Below the pieces are notes generated by a model. The model was not told where the DNA came from and searched no databases. It saw only the letters and a program-made list of their open reading frames with translations. Positions 38,551 to 49,399 of a DNA stretch of 62,829 nt are shown one piece after another. The first letter of the stretch is position 1. Each line of letters opens with the position of its first letter. Position numbers and translations under genes: made by a program. The stretch comes from Selaginella moellendorffii. Lineage: Eukaryota; Streptophyta; Lycopodiopsida; Selaginellales; Selaginellaceae. The stretch is from assembly GCF_000143415.4 (NCBI RefSeq), contig NW_003314263.1, positions 2,281,563 through 2,344,391 of the forward strand. Reading direction: 5' to 3'.

Positions 38551-40847
38551 CTATATGTGTACTTGGAATTCTTTTTGAGTGTATAGCTTCCAGCCGGAGC
38601 TGCCTTTGAACTCCAAAACTCTGGAGTGATACTTAATTAATGAAATCCTGTGCCCCACCGAAACATACGATTTGATCTTGCGTTGGAGCAGTGCGTAAAG
38701 CTTCGATTCATTCGTCATGTCAAGTGCGCTCGTTGCCTCGTCGAGAAATGCCATCTGAGGCTCGTGTAGAAGCAGCCGTGCAAATGCCACTCTTTGCTGC
38801 TCTCCAGAGCTGAGCACGTCTGACCAGTCACACACTGAGTCCAGGCCTCCGACTCTTTGTATTAGATCTTCCAGGCTCACTTCCTCAAGCACCTTGAAAA
38901 GTTCTGCATCCGAAAAGTACTCTGATGACAGTGCCGGAAATAATAGCTGTTGTCGGAGAGTTCCCAGAGGCATGTAAGGCTTCTGTGGCAGAAATATTGT
39001 CTTCTGTAGAGGCACCTGGATGATACCGGCGCCTTTGCTCCATAGGCCTGCTATCACTCGGAGGAACGAGGATTTTCCACAGCCTGAAGGCCCCAAAACC
39101 AGTAATGACTCCCCAGGAAGTAGCTCGAATGATAGATTGTGGATAAGTTGGGTGCGAAGATTTGGAGTCGTCACTGAAAGACCGCGAACAACAAGGCCTT
39201 CCCCTTCTTCACGAGTTATGGAACCTACGCAAAGATAATAGTTTCGGTGAGCTAGACCAAAAATTTTCTCGTACCAGAAATTGGAGCTTGGCTGTCCGCT
39301 AAGTTCAGCAAAGGATGACCATCAGTATCGTCTTCGACGTGCAGCTCTATAGCGCGCTTGCTCGATTGTCTTCTGTAGCTTCCAAACAGCTGGTCATGGA
39401 TACCGAGTGCAATGAATAAGGTGTCCAACCGTTCTGTTTGTGCTGCGAGCCCACTGAAGAGAAGGTTTCAGTTGGTGAAAATCGAAGATCCAGTAACGCA
39501 CCTGAAGCGATCGAACTTCAAAATAATAAAGGACATGGACGTTAAGATCTTGTGGAAGGCCATGGCAGTTTGAGATATAACTCCAAATTCCACCTGCAAT
39601 AGCACGCCAAATCAAGAACGAATCACAGAAAAGAAACACAATAACCTGGCCGGAGAAAAACTTTGGAGCAATGATCAGGTAAGGAACAATAAAAATCGAG
39701 AACTCATAAGCATTACTGAACAACGATAGGTGTCTGTCCCATGCTATAAGTTCTCGCATGTTTCCAACAAGAGAAGCTAGAAATGCCTGCATAGTCACGA
39801 ATTACCTATGGCCTTCTTCACGAAATGTGTATTACCTTCACGGAAGCTACTTCGTGACCCTCGCCCCTGTAAAAAGCGATACTTTCAGCGTTTTCTCGTA
39901 CACGAACCATGGAGTAACGAAAATCAGCTTCTTTTTGTAAGTTCTGTGGTTTTGTTATGTAATTAGTTGTAACTAAACAGATAGCACAGTACCTGATACT
40001 TTAGATGCATGATCTTCGCTCCAAAAAATCGAACAGTGACATATGTTCCAACGATGGAATACGCAAGCAAGAAATACACGAGTTCTGGAGCAATAAACCT
40101 GCAATGCAAACACGATATCCTTCCGAGAACGAGCAAACAAAAGGAACATACCATAAAACTCCAGTAAACGCGCAGACATTCAAACACTTGCTGGCAATAA
40201 TTGCGAGGATATCGACCGCATTGAGAACAAAGTTGGATACATCTTCGCAAATTCGTTGATCCGGATTGTCGACTTTGCCTTCCATCTTGAGGTCAAAGTA
40301 GGCTCTATTCGCTGTTCATGAGCAAAGAATTAAAACCAAAACCCTTGGTAGAGCACAAAGCTCTCAACTGAAATAGCTTGTCAGCAGCAAATTTGAAAGC
40401 CAGACCCGCCACTCGACCGCTAGAAGCTCCTGAAAGAACAACGAGTTACTCGCAAAGAAAAAAAAAAACGAGGAGCTAAAGAATGTAGGCTACCTGGCTA
40501 TACTTGTAGAACGCTAGAAGAGGAGTGGCCACCACAACAACACCGATAAATTTCCAGAGAGCCTTGTGGAATCCAGCGACGTCTTTGTTTGACACCGCCG
40601 TGGAAAGATCCCGCTGGATGTAGGAAATCGACACCATCACCCCTGGCGGCCGAAATATTTTCCAGCATCCTGGATCAGATCGAGCTAGCCGGAAGGAAAT
40701 ACGAGGCATACCTGCACAGATCGCGCAGAGGAGGAGCACGATCGATAGCAGCCAGTAGGCCTTGCGCTTGCGATCTCCCCGGAAGAACACCGCGGCGACG
40801 CGCCAGACCTTCCTTAGCAGCCTCCTCGACGGCATCGCTTCCGCCAT
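38551..40847 (-). CDS. ABC transporter, subfamily D half-transporter (ABCD2/SbmA-like)
   Basis: Many-exon gene read from 40847 to 38551. Exon 1 (MAEAMPSRRLLRKVWRVAAVF) is joined by a 69-nt, in-frame intron (40711-40643) to GVMVSISYIQRDLSTAVSNKD, then YKYSQ and VEWRVWLSN, the ABC_membrane_2 fold. The last exon holds the ATPase: Walker A GPSGCGKSS, signature LSSGEQQR, Walker B MAFLDEATSALD, and the His switch VGHR. Only one nucleotide-binding domain is present, so it must dimerise. The bacterial SbmA-like layout fits the plastid-targeted ABCD2 branch or a peroxisomal ABCD protein; no clear transit peptide decides this. Exon borders between 39.2 and 40.4 kb were not all resolved. Confidence 0.85.
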
Positions 40848-41004
40848 TTCGCCTCTCCGGGAAGAAATGGACGTCCTCTCTTTAAGGTCGGCACAGCTTA
40901 AGAATGGAGAAACGAATATGCTATGCTTTGCCCTAAAAGAATATTCAGAGCATATACCATTTAACCCCTTTTCGAAAGCCTCTGTTTTAGGGCTGAGGGG
41001 CCGA

Positions 41005-42167
41005 ATGGCGCACCGCGGCTGGGGGCGCCTCGTAAGTAGATCATCTAGGATAGCAGCAGCATCGATCCGGCCTCCCGCATTTCATTCGGCAGCTCAAGAT
41101 CTCCTCCGCGGCAGCTATCCCGCGAGGAATTTCAGGATCGCGGAGAAGAAGGTCGCGGATTTCAAGCAGGCTGCTGTGTCCAAGGCGCTGGTGGCACTGC
41201 GAGCTGCCGAGAATGTGTCCAACACCGCCTGGAATTCGATCGCTGGAACCTTGCAGCCGGTTGCTCGACGCATTGAGAATTTGGACTCGGGTTACAAGGA
41301 AGCCATGGCGCTTCGCTTGGAGGCCTTTTGTAGGAGGAACCGGCTGATTCTTCTTGCTGCTCTAGGCTCTGGTATGTCCATAGTTCTCTGGAAGGTGGTT
41401 ATCAACATTAGTGAGCTGCTGGTGGGATTATCGAAATTCTCCTTTCAGTTTGGATTGCTCGTTCTTACGACTTCGTCAGTCGTTTGCGCGGTAGGCATAT
41501 ACATTTCTACTTCTTGTATCCTTTTTTGATCTTTTTCTCTTCTTTACTGCAGGGTCTAGCTTTGAGAACGCGACACACCATCAATCCCGAGACGGTTTAT
41601 GGAATTGTCATGCGCAAGCTGCAAAGTTCTGCCGGATTTATGGAGGTGATGGGCCATCCAGTTGTTGGTGGAAAAGTTCGTGCTTATTTTACATCCGGGG
41701 GTGACTTAAAGCTCCAGGACCTCAGGCCAAGGCTGAGCTGCAAGCGGTGCTTTATTGTGTTTCCAGTCCAAGGCTACGAGAGACGAGGCATGGTGAGCAG
41801 CGAGGTCATCAAAGAGGGAGGACAGGTATGCTTTTCAAAGGTTTTTTTTTTTTTTTGGCTTTTTCTGATTTATGTGAGATATTTTCTGCAGTACCATGTG
41901 AAGCTGCTGGCTGCTGACATTCCAATGGATACATCCGATGAGAGGTTATATGTTGTCGGGGATGACCGTGATTTCGAAGCTTCCCAAGGGCCATATTTTG
42001 AGCTCCGAGACCCGATTTTCAAGGCGATTGCTGCCGAGCGGGAGTTTGATGTTCTAGATGAGATTGAAGCCAGTCAGCAGCGCAAGAGGTTCTTAGCCAA
42101 GCTGGATTCAACCATCAAAAGAGGACAACGATGGGCTAAGCGTTCAGCCGAGTTGTTGAAAAGATGA
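41005..42167 (+). CDS. Mitochondrial membrane protein, TIM21/COA1-like
   Basis: Three exons: 41005-41490, 41553-41825, 41892-42167. The N-terminus MAHRGWGRLVSRSSRIAAAS is Arg/Ser-rich like a mitochondrial presequence. Two hydrophobic stretches (LILLAALGSGMSIVLW and FQFGLLVLTTSSVVCA) precede a soluble domain with INPETVYGIVMRKLQ, VVGGKVRAYFTSGGDLKL and YHVKLLAADIP. That layout recalls the COA1/TIM21 family, which acts in inner-membrane import or oxidase assembly. The assignment is from memory of fold pattern only. An upstream in-frame ATG at 40918 is possible. It is divergent from the ABC transporter with 157 bp between starts. Confidence 0.6.
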
Positions 42168-42694
42168 AAGCTTCTGGAGGATGACTGAGGTACGTTCTTT
42201 TGAATGTTCAAACCCATCCAAATTTGCAAACCAAATAAGCTTTTTGTTCGTTGCGAGGTGACGTTTGGAGCGTTGAAGCAATAAAGAGTTCGAGAAGGTG
42301 GTGACTTGGACGAGAGAAAACGCCAACGTGGTAGCTCGGTTACCCAGCGTGGAGCCGACGTGGAGCCGAGATTAACTGGCGCAACGGTTGGCGGAGTCAA
42401 ACGAATGGAATTTCCCTCGGGAAGCTTCCGGCAGGGTGTGAGGCCGGCTTCACACACTCCAGGGCAGAATAAGTCTTTGGGTTAGCCAGGAAGACGCAGG
42501 TGTAGCAACGAGCGCTAGTCAACACGAGATCGATAGAGATGAGAGCGTGGAATTGGCCATTCCCCGCGATAGATATACCCAGTAGCAGTAGACCCAGCAG
42601 GGATTTGTGGAAGCGGTAGCGAGCATCAAAATCTAATTTTGGCGACAAACACTCCAGATCTGGATCAAGCCTTTTCGTCTCGAGAGCAGCAGCA
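42168..42694. other. Intergenic region
   Basis: This is the 3' UTR of the TIM21-like gene and the promoter/5' UTR of the next gene. A 127-codon open frame on the minus strand (42780-42397) overlaps the next start and looks like chance. Confidence 0.4.
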
Positions 42695-44008
42695 ATGAGC
42701 AAGATCAGCAGGCGGAAGTCACCGAAGTTCGGCTCTTCCAAGGGGAAGCAGAATCCATTCCAGAACCGAGGGATGGACAAGTTTAACGAGGTCTACTCCG
42801 AGCTGGAGAAACTGCGAGCTTCGATTGCCGCTGAGGAAGGGGTGTCTACCTCGGATGTTTGGTTCACGAGGGGCACGTCCAAAGGAAGGGACTGGGTACC
42901 GGTTGTAGTTGGCAGGAGTCGCTCATCGTCCACCCCTTCTCGAGGGGATTCGCAGCCTCTGACTCGGCTAGACAAGCAGAATTCTTCCGCGGAGAGCAAG
43001 ACCGGGGATGACGTTGTCTCGGATCAAGCTTCCGTCGAGGAGGAAAGCCATAGCCTCAAGGATTGCAGCAAACAATCTTGGCTGTCCGTCAAGTTTGAGC
43101 AGCTTGTCCACGAGTTACAACACGGGACGAGGAAGGCGCTCAAGGCAATCACATTGTTCATCATGATAGTCGCGGCAATAGTGGACGTGCTGATAGCGGT
43201 CGTGGCCGGCATCACCTCGTCTTTCATCGCTAGGCACTTGAGACCGATGTGGGCTCGTTACCTTCCGGTGAATTTCCCGCAGCAGCCCAACAGCGACCTC
43301 AGTTTTGCGCCTTCGGTAACAATGAGATCACTGCCGGGCTCGATGAGCTGTGTTTCGGCCCCTACTTCCCCGAGGCAACCCCATCAGTTTGGATCAGGTG
43401 GAAGTTTCAGCAACACCAGCGACTTCAGCAGGACAACGTCAGCGAGCACACCGGTGAGCCCGGTGATGAGCTGCTCGACGTTTTTCAGCTCGGACAAGCC
43501 GCAGGAAGTCGGAAGTCCGGCCCACAGACACCAACCGAGGAACAATCCGTTTCAAAGCGAGCAACAACAGGGTGGAAGTCCGGCGCACAGGCATCAAAGC
43601 GAGCAACAACAAGGTGGGAGTCCGGCCCACAGACACCAGCCGAGATTTCAAAGCGAGCAACGAGGTGGAAGCCCGGCTCATAGGCATCAAACCGAGCAAC
43701 AACAAGGTGGAAGTCCGGCTCATAGGCATCACAGCGAGCAGAGAAGCCATCACCAAAGCAGGCTAAATCATCTCCAGCAGCAGGAAGAACTCGAGAGCTG
43801 CGTTGGTGGCAACGGTGGGGGTGCTGTCCAAGTGATGCTCATCGTCGTGGTGATCCTCTTCGGGCTCACCAGCACCGGGATGGTCGCGGCGATCGTGTTC
43901 GCGTCCATGGCCTGGTTCGTCTTCCCGGCCGCGAGAAAAGTTAGCTCCAACCCGTCGAACAGGACAATCTTCCAACACGACGAGTTGAGAAAAGGCTTAA
44001 GCGCGTGA
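42695..44008 (+). CDS. ZCF37-like protein with two membrane segments and a His-rich repeat
   Basis: Intronless, 437 codons. The N-terminus KQNPFQNRGMDKFNEVYSEL, then DVWFTRG and DWVPVVVGRS, matches the pattern I remember for the plant-specific ZCF37-like family (NPYxxRGxDKF, DWVPIVV). A hydrophobic segment lies at about residues 153-178 (TLFIMIVAAIVDVLIAVVAG). Residues about 280-355 hold six GGSPAHRHQ-type repeats separated by Ser-Glu-Gln-Gln blocks. A second hydrophobic segment lies near 378-413. Function unknown. Homologues I recall lack this repeat, which may be lineage-specific. Confidence 0.6.
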   Translation: MSKISRRKSPKFGSSKGKQNPFQNRGMDKFNEVYSELEKLRASIAAEEGVSTSDVWFTRGTSKGRDWVPVVVGRSRSSSTPSRGDSQPLTRLDKQNSSAESKTGDDVVSDQASVEEESHSLKDCSKQSWLSVKFEQLVHELQHGTRKALKAITLFIMIVAAIVDVLIAVVAGITSSFIARHLRPMWARYLPVNFPQQPNSDLSFAPSVTMRSLPGSMSCVSAPTSPRQPHQFGSGGSFSNTSDFSRTTSASTPVSPVMSCSTFFSSDKPQEVGSPAHRHQPRNNPFQSEQQQGGSPAHRHQSEQQQGGSPAHRHQPRFQSEQRGGSPAHRHQTEQQQGGSPAHRHHSEQRSHHQSRLNHLQQQEELESCVGGNGGGAVQVMLIVVVILFGLTSTGMVAAIVFASMAWFVFPAARKVSSNPSNRTIFQHDELRKGLSA

Positions 44009-44427
44009 CAGAAAAAACTGTAAATCATTTCTCTCTTTTGGGAATCGCCAGGCATGATCATTTCCAAGCAATGTTTTAAAGGTAAACAACAGTGGATCCC
44101 GAAGTGTCAAAGGTCGTACAGTGATCGTACAGTGTTTTACGTGTGATCGTGCAAAGATTGTAAAGAGAAAAACAAAAAGATTGGAAGGTATGGAATAAGC
44201 CGCCGATTTTCTTTGTTAAGTTCACGTGTTCTTTGGAAATGTGAAGAGCGTGGCCGGCTTGCCGATGTGGCAGATGTTTGCCAGGTGGGAAGCTGCAATT
44301 CGCTACTTGGGGTTCTTTATCCTGTCCACGTGGTTAAATCTTTGCCGTTGTTTTCCCAGATGGAGATAGGGCTGAGCTTCTCGTTCTTAAATTCCAGCAA
44401 GGTAGGAGGATCGTATCCGCTAGGAAA
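44009..44427. other. Intergenic region
   Basis: 3' UTR of the preceding gene and promoter of the rhomboid gene. A short direct repeat gatcgtacagtg / gtcgtacagtg occurs near 44113. Nothing else is recognised. Confidence 0.35.
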
Positions 44428-46058
44428 ATGGCAAGCGTTTGCAAGCTAAGTGTGTCATGCCAGCCGAATGCTCGAGCGAATTTTCGATCTAGAGTGCACA
44501 GGGCGAGTGTTTTGCGTCCACTTTGCTGTAACACTGGCACTCCGAGCTCCCTGGAGAATTCTCCTTCTCCTCGAAAGAATCGGGAGACAAAGCTACTGAG
44601 CTCGTTAGATTCGTACTTCAGCAAGCTCCAAAACAAGAGTAGCGCTGCGAAAGACGTTGCGGTGGAGAATTCGGCAAGCTCCGGGGCTGTGATCGAGGAC
44701 TCGAAGAATACGTCCGGGGATTTACAAGGACTCGACGCTCTCAATGCCTACTTCGACAAAATGCAAGTTCCAGCCACCAAAGGTAGTGCCATTTCTTTAG
44801 TTTTTTCTTGCTAGAGATTCATCAATCGCTAACACAGTTTTGGCTTCCAGACGTTCCGAAAGAAGTGCCCAAAGCTCCAGTAGAAGAAGATGAGAAAGTT
44901 CTTAGTTTTCTACACGAGCTAGACAAAAGCTTTCAAAAGGACGACGCTAAAACTCTTCCTACGGACTTTGCTCCAAGAAATGCTTCTACTTTCACGTAAG
45001 TACTCACGAAAAAAGAAGTAAAAATGAAGAAACTCTCTGCTTTTCCTGGATTTTTTTTCCTTTGATTCTGTTTTTACTATTTGTTCTTTCGCAGGAATGT
45101 GATCATAGGTGTAAATGCCGCTGTCTTTCTCTTTGGTCTCGCGAGCCCCGTTCAAACTCCCGAGATGGTCGAAGTTCCTCTCCCGTTTCTAGTCGGAGCT
45201 AAGATCAACTCTCTCATTGCGGATGGACAGTGGTGGAGACTAGTCACTCCAATGTTCTTGGTAAATTTCGTGTGAACTTAGTTCTGCCAACTTCTCATTG
45301 TCTGTTCTTTGTGTTTGTAGCACGATGGTCTCATCCATATCGGCCTCGGTGCCTGGGCTCTACTCTCCTTCGGTCCGGGAGTGGAGTCCGTCTATGGTCC
45401 GGCCGGGTTTTGTATGATCTATCTACTTGGAGGAATTTTCGGGAACATCACGAGTTATTTCCTCACTCCAGCTCCAACAGTCGGTGGCACTGTAAGTTTT
45501 CTCCAAAACTTTCGATCTAGTTTTGACACAAGTTTTGGCAAAATGATGCTGTGACAGGGTCCTCTTTACGCTCTAGTCGCTGCATGGGCCGTCTACATTA
45601 TCCAGAACCGCCAGAGTTTCGGCAAAGAGATGCAAGCAGGGATCACGAGTGACGTGATACAAAAGATCCTCGTTATGAGCGCTCTACACTTGGCTTTGAC
45701 GGATGCGTTGCCTGCTGATAACTGGTGAGCTAGTTTCTCGAAAACTATGACGCGTAACTTCGCCAAGTTTCCAGTTTCTTAAACTTTTGCGTGTTCTTAC
45801 AGGACTCATGTTGGTGCGGCAGCAGTAGGCACTTTGTTTGGTCTTTTGGCTACTCCAAAAGCCGGTCAAATGAATACCCGGCTAGAAGATCTTGATGACA
45901 ACATGGTAATGTCTGGCGAAGCTCCGGAGTTCCAGCGCTTGACGCAGGCCTTCGCGCTTTGCATGGGAGTGTTTTTTGTTCTTTATAGTTTTGGAAGTCC
46001 TGCAGCAAGCGAGATGCTACGAGTTCTCTCGCAGGAGAACGACACGGATTTCCTGTAG
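44428..46058 (+). CDS. Plastid rhomboid-like protein lacking the catalytic Ser (RBL9-like)
   Basis: Six exons: 44428-44782, 44851-44995, 45095-45260, 45321-45491, 45558-45724, 45803-46058. The Ser/Arg-rich N-terminus (MASVCKLSVSCQPNARANFR) looks like a chloroplast transit peptide. The rhomboid core follows: GQWWRLVTPMFLHDGLIHIG, YGPAGFCMIYLLGGIFGN and VGGTGPLYALVAAW. The active-site GxSG is GGTGP with Thr in the Ser position, so the protein should be proteolytically inactive. The later His in NWTHVGAA is kept. It resembles Arabidopsis RBL9, which I recall has the same GTG change. Likely role: a non-proteolytic plastid envelope rhomboid. Confidence 0.85.
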
Positions 46059-46281
46059 TCGTAGCGCTTGGGTAAGAGGCAATTTTATACTCTTCTACAT
46101 GAGAAAATTTTTGCTCCTTTGTTTATAATGCAAGGCTTCTCAAACGGTGACGCTCGAAACGAGATAAGGTGGACAAGAATGCATTGGACAACTCGTCTCC
46201 CTCGAAGGATGTTCGAATATCCAAACGAGGACATTTAAGAGAGACTATTTGCCGTGTCAACGAGAGGGAAAGGAGGAGGCA

Positions 46282-46941
46282 ATGGATATGGGACAGGATT
46301 ATGTCAAGCTGGTGACACTCATCGTCGCGTTCCTCGCAGCAGGTTTGTGCTTGATTGATCCTTGGTTTGGAAAAATCTAATCTTTGTGCGTGATCTTTCC
46401 AGGAGCTTATGCTCAACTTCAACTCCCATCCTACGCCTTGAAAGATTATCCTCTCGGGAAAGCCTTTGCGAATCCAAACCAGCAGTGGCATTTTGCGGCT
46501 CTGTGTTTGAAAAACCAGGTGAGAGAGTTTTTCTTTTCTTTTGTTTTTCCAAGTTTTCAATCATATATGTTTTGTACAGAGCTCGTCTTGTACCAGACTT
46601 GACTACCATGGTTCTCTCAACGTTACCAGCGTCCCAGACTATTGCGGGCCTTGCGCCAACCAAACCTTGGTAGTGCTCAAGTGTATCGACCGAGTTAAGT
46701 CCCACTTCCTCTTCACGAACAAGGCAAGCACAGATGACGTGAGAAGATCGCTCCACACTGGCTGCTCCACCGGTAAATTCCCCTTTCCTAAGATCTAGAA
46801 TCCAACTTTTCCTTCTAAAAAACTCATTTTTTTTCCCCAGGAAACTTCACGATCGTTCCCAGTGCGAAGAATGTGGGGACCAAACTCACAGCGTCGTTTT
46901 GGGTGATCCTCTTTGGAACTTGGCTCGCTGCTAGAGTATAA
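46282..46941 (+). CDS. Small Cys-rich secreted, possibly GPI-anchored protein
   Basis: Four exons: 46282-46342, 46403-46518, 46580-46772, 46841-46941, phases consistent. The signal peptide (MDMGQDYVKLVTLIVAFLAAGAYA) is followed by QWHFAALCLKNQ, CTRLDYHG, DYCGPCANQTLVVLKCI and LHTGCSTGNFT, giving eight Cys that could form disulfides. The C-terminus is hydrophobic (LTASFWVILFGTWLAARV), as expected for a GPI signal. I do not recognise the family; the length of about 156 residues and the layout fit plant apoplastic Cys-rich proteins. Confidence 0.7.
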
Positions 46942-47637
46942 AGCGACAGGCGCCAACACTTTTCTACACATCGCTATAGTACATATAGCTTTAAAGAAAA
47001 AAAGAAGGAAGCCCACAAAGAGACTTGTCAAATAAAACTCTCCCCCCAAAAGTCTTTGAAGTCAATCGCCAATTTTTGACAATGTTCATCCGTACGCCTG
47101 AGTGTTTTTCCGTACTCTTGATTGTGTTTAGTGTGCGCGTTCTTCCGTACGTAATATAGAAGTGCAAGATCTTGCCGCGTGGCACTCAGAGAATAGTCAA
47201 ATATCTGGATATGCGAATCCAGTTTGCGAATAAATTGACCTTCTTCCTTGCATGAGGCTAGGGCTTTGAAAATCCCAGAAGACGACGACCACGAACGTGC
47301 GCATCGCGGCATCGAATCGCCAGTAGGTAATCTGCGCAGATTTTCGTGCTCTACCATTCTCGATCGCGTTTCCTTCCATTGCTATCGATTTCCATCCTCA
47401 TTCTCGATTCTCTTGCCGGCATTTTATTTCCAATCTCTCGCATTCCATCTCCAATCTCTTGGCATTCCTCTTCCAGACCTGTGCTTGCAATCCCTGATTC
47501 TTGGAGTGAAAAGGTCTTTCCTGGACTTTTTTTTTTCCTCCACTATACCTGGGAAGATCTTTGCTTTCATCACACCTCTCTCTCAATCTTTGTCACACTG
47601 TTTGCAGGAAGGGGGCAATTCTTTCGCGAGCACAGCG
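46942..47637 (+). promoter_or_regulatory. PHT1 promoter and 5' UTR
   Basis: No other gene here. A ttgcag acceptor-like site at about 47607 and upstream gtaggt/gtgaa words suggest a 5' UTR intron before the PHT1 start. Confidence 0.45.
47207..47214 (+). promoter_or_regulatory. P1BS phosphate-starvation element
   Basis: GGATATGC fits GNATATNC, the PHR1-binding site found in promoters of phosphate-starvation genes. It lies about 430 bp before the PHT1 start codon. A chance match in 700 bp is possible (roughly one in six). Confidence 0.5.
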
Positions 47638-49260
47638 ATGGCGCTCGAGGTGCTGTCCGCCTTGGACAAGGCCAAGACGCAGTGGTACCACTTCACCGCC
47701 ATTCTCATCGCGGGTATGGGCTTCTTCACGGATGCTTACGATCTCTTTTGCATCTCCACCGTGACCAAGCTCCTGGGAAGGATCTACTACTACGATTCAA
47801 CCACTGGAAAGCCCGGAGCACTCCCAGCAAACGTAGCGGCGGCCGTCAACGGTGTGGCCTTTTGCGGGACTCTGTCCGGCCAGCTCTTCTTCGGCTGGCT
47901 CGGTGACAAGCTGGGACGAAAGAAAGTCTATGGGATGACGCTCATGCTCATGGTCATCTGCTCGATCGCCTCGGGGCTCTCCTTCGGCCACACTGCCAAG
48001 TCGGTGATGACAACGCTGTGCTTCTTCCGGTTCTGGCTTGGATTCGGCATCGGTGGCGACTATCCTCTCTCGGCCACGATCATGTCCGAGTATGCCAACA
48101 CCAAGACGCGCGGGGCATTCATCGCGGCGGTGTTTGCCATGCAAGGATTTGGAATCCTGGCCGGCGGGATAGTGTCGCTGGTGATCTCCGCGGCGTTCAA
48201 CCATGCTTATCCGGCGCCATCTTTCAACGAGAATCAGATAGCATCCACTCCAACCGAGGCGGACTTTGCGTGGAGGCTCATCTTCATGCTCGGAGCCATC
48301 CCGGCGGCGCTTACGTTCTACTGGCGGATGAAGATGCCCGAGACCGCTCGCTACACGGCTCTCGTGGCAGGGAATCTCAAGCAGGCCACGCAAGATATGA
48401 GCAAAGTTCTCGAGATGGAGGTGGCCACGGAACCTGTCAAGCATGAGTCCCCGATGCAGAAGCTAAAGTTTGGTCTCTTTACGAAAGCGTTTGCGAGGCG
48501 ACACGGCCTCCAGCTCCTGGGCACCACGACTACATGGTTCTTCCTAGACGTCGCCTTCTACAGCCAGAACCTCTTCCAAAAGGACGTTTTCACCGCGGTG
48601 GGATGGCTCCCGGGGCCTGGAAGTATGAGCGCGATGGAGGAAGTCTACAGGATCTCGCGAGCACAGACACTGATCGCGCTGTGCTCCACGGTTCCCGGGT
48701 ACTGGTTCACGGTGGCTCTCATCGACAAGATTGGACGCTTCACCATCCAAGTCATGGGCTTCTTCATGATGACCGTGTTCATGTTCGCGCTCGCCATCCC
48801 CTACTACAAGCTCCGCGGGGACAAGTGCGGTGACAGCTTCTGCGGCGGCCACCACATGACGTTCATCGTGCTCTACTCGCTCACCTTCTTCTTCGCAAAC
48901 TTTGGGCCCAACTCCACCACTTTCATCGTCCCCGCGGAGCTCTTCCCGGCCCGGCTGCGATCGACTTGTCACGGGATCTCGGCAGCGGCTGGAAAGGCCG
49001 GGGCCATCGTTGGAGCTTTCGGGTTCCTCTACTTGTCGCAGAACCAACACGAAGGGCAGCAGGAGCATGGCTACCCGACTGGACTGGGGATCCGGACGGC
49101 GCTCCTGATGCTGGGAGGATGCAACGCTCTGGGGCTCCTGTTTACGTTCTTTGTTCCAGAGACAAATGGACGGTCGCTCGAGGACTTGTCTGGCGAGAAC
49201 GAGGAGGAGATGTCTGCCACTCCAGCGGCGCTGCCACCACCTCCACGCGAGGATGTATGA
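47638..49260 (+). CDS. PHT1: High-affinity inorganic phosphate transporter (PHT1 family)
   Basis: 540 codons without introns from the ATG at 47638. The open frame extends upstream to 47248, but only this ATG starts the conserved N-terminus ([31 protein letters not shown]). The PHT1 signature [20 protein letters not shown] is at residues 138-157. Twelve membrane segments are visible with a central hydrophilic loop, and the C-terminal part has [16 protein letters not shown]. Role: proton-coupled phosphate uptake at the plasma membrane. The conserved FFTDAYDLF and [14 protein letters not shown] motifs are intact. The P1BS element upstream suggests phosphate-starvation control through PHR1. Confidence 0.95.
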   Translation: MALEVLSALDKAKTQWYHFTAILIAGMGFFTDAYDLFCISTVTKLLGRIYYYDSTTGKPGALPANVAAAVNGVAFCGTLSGQLFFGWLGDKLGRKKVYGMTLMLMVICSIASGLSFGHTAKSVMTTLCFFRFWLGFGIGGDYPLSATIMSEYANTKTRGAFIAAVFAMQGFGILAGGIVSLVISAAFNHAYPAPSFNENQIASTPTEADFAWRLIFMLGAIPAALTFYWRMKMPETARYTALVAGNLKQATQDMSKVLEMEVATEPVKHESPMQKLKFGLFTKAFARRHGLQLLGTTTTWFFLDVAFYSQNLFQKDVFTAVGWLPGPGSMSAMEEVYRISRAQTLIALCSTVPGYWFTVALIDKIGRFTIQVMGFFMMTVFMFALAIPYYKLRGDKCGDSFCGGHHMTFIVLYSLTFFFANFGPNSTTFIVPAELFPARLRSTCHGISAAAGKAGAIVGAFGFLYLSQNQHEGQQEHGYPTGLGIRTALLMLGGCNALGLLFTFFVPETNGRSLEDLSGENEEEMSATPAALPPPPREDV

Positions 49261-49399
49261 GAGAAGAGAGAAAGAAAAGAAAGAAATTTCTCCTCTCGCT
49301 GTAGTACTTGAAAGTTTCCGGAGAACTTTAGCTGTTTGTACGAAGATTAATTTCTTCATGTTGGCATTCATTGCAACGATTGTCGCATGATGTTGGTGG

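Noticed and set aside
42397-42780. 127-codon minus-strand ORF
   Set aside because: It overlaps the start of the ZCF37-like gene, has no conserved motif, and is likely 5' UTR noise.
43560-43760. CRISPR-like repeat array
   Set aside because: The repeats are coding nonapeptide units in a plant gene; spacers are also repetitive.
47248-47637. N-terminal extension of PHT1
   Set aside because: The extension has no PHT1 similarity and is probably 5' UTR including an intron. The family starts at 47638.
47797-48444. 215-codon minus-strand ORF in PHT1
   Set aside because: Antisense shadow of a highly biased coding sequence.
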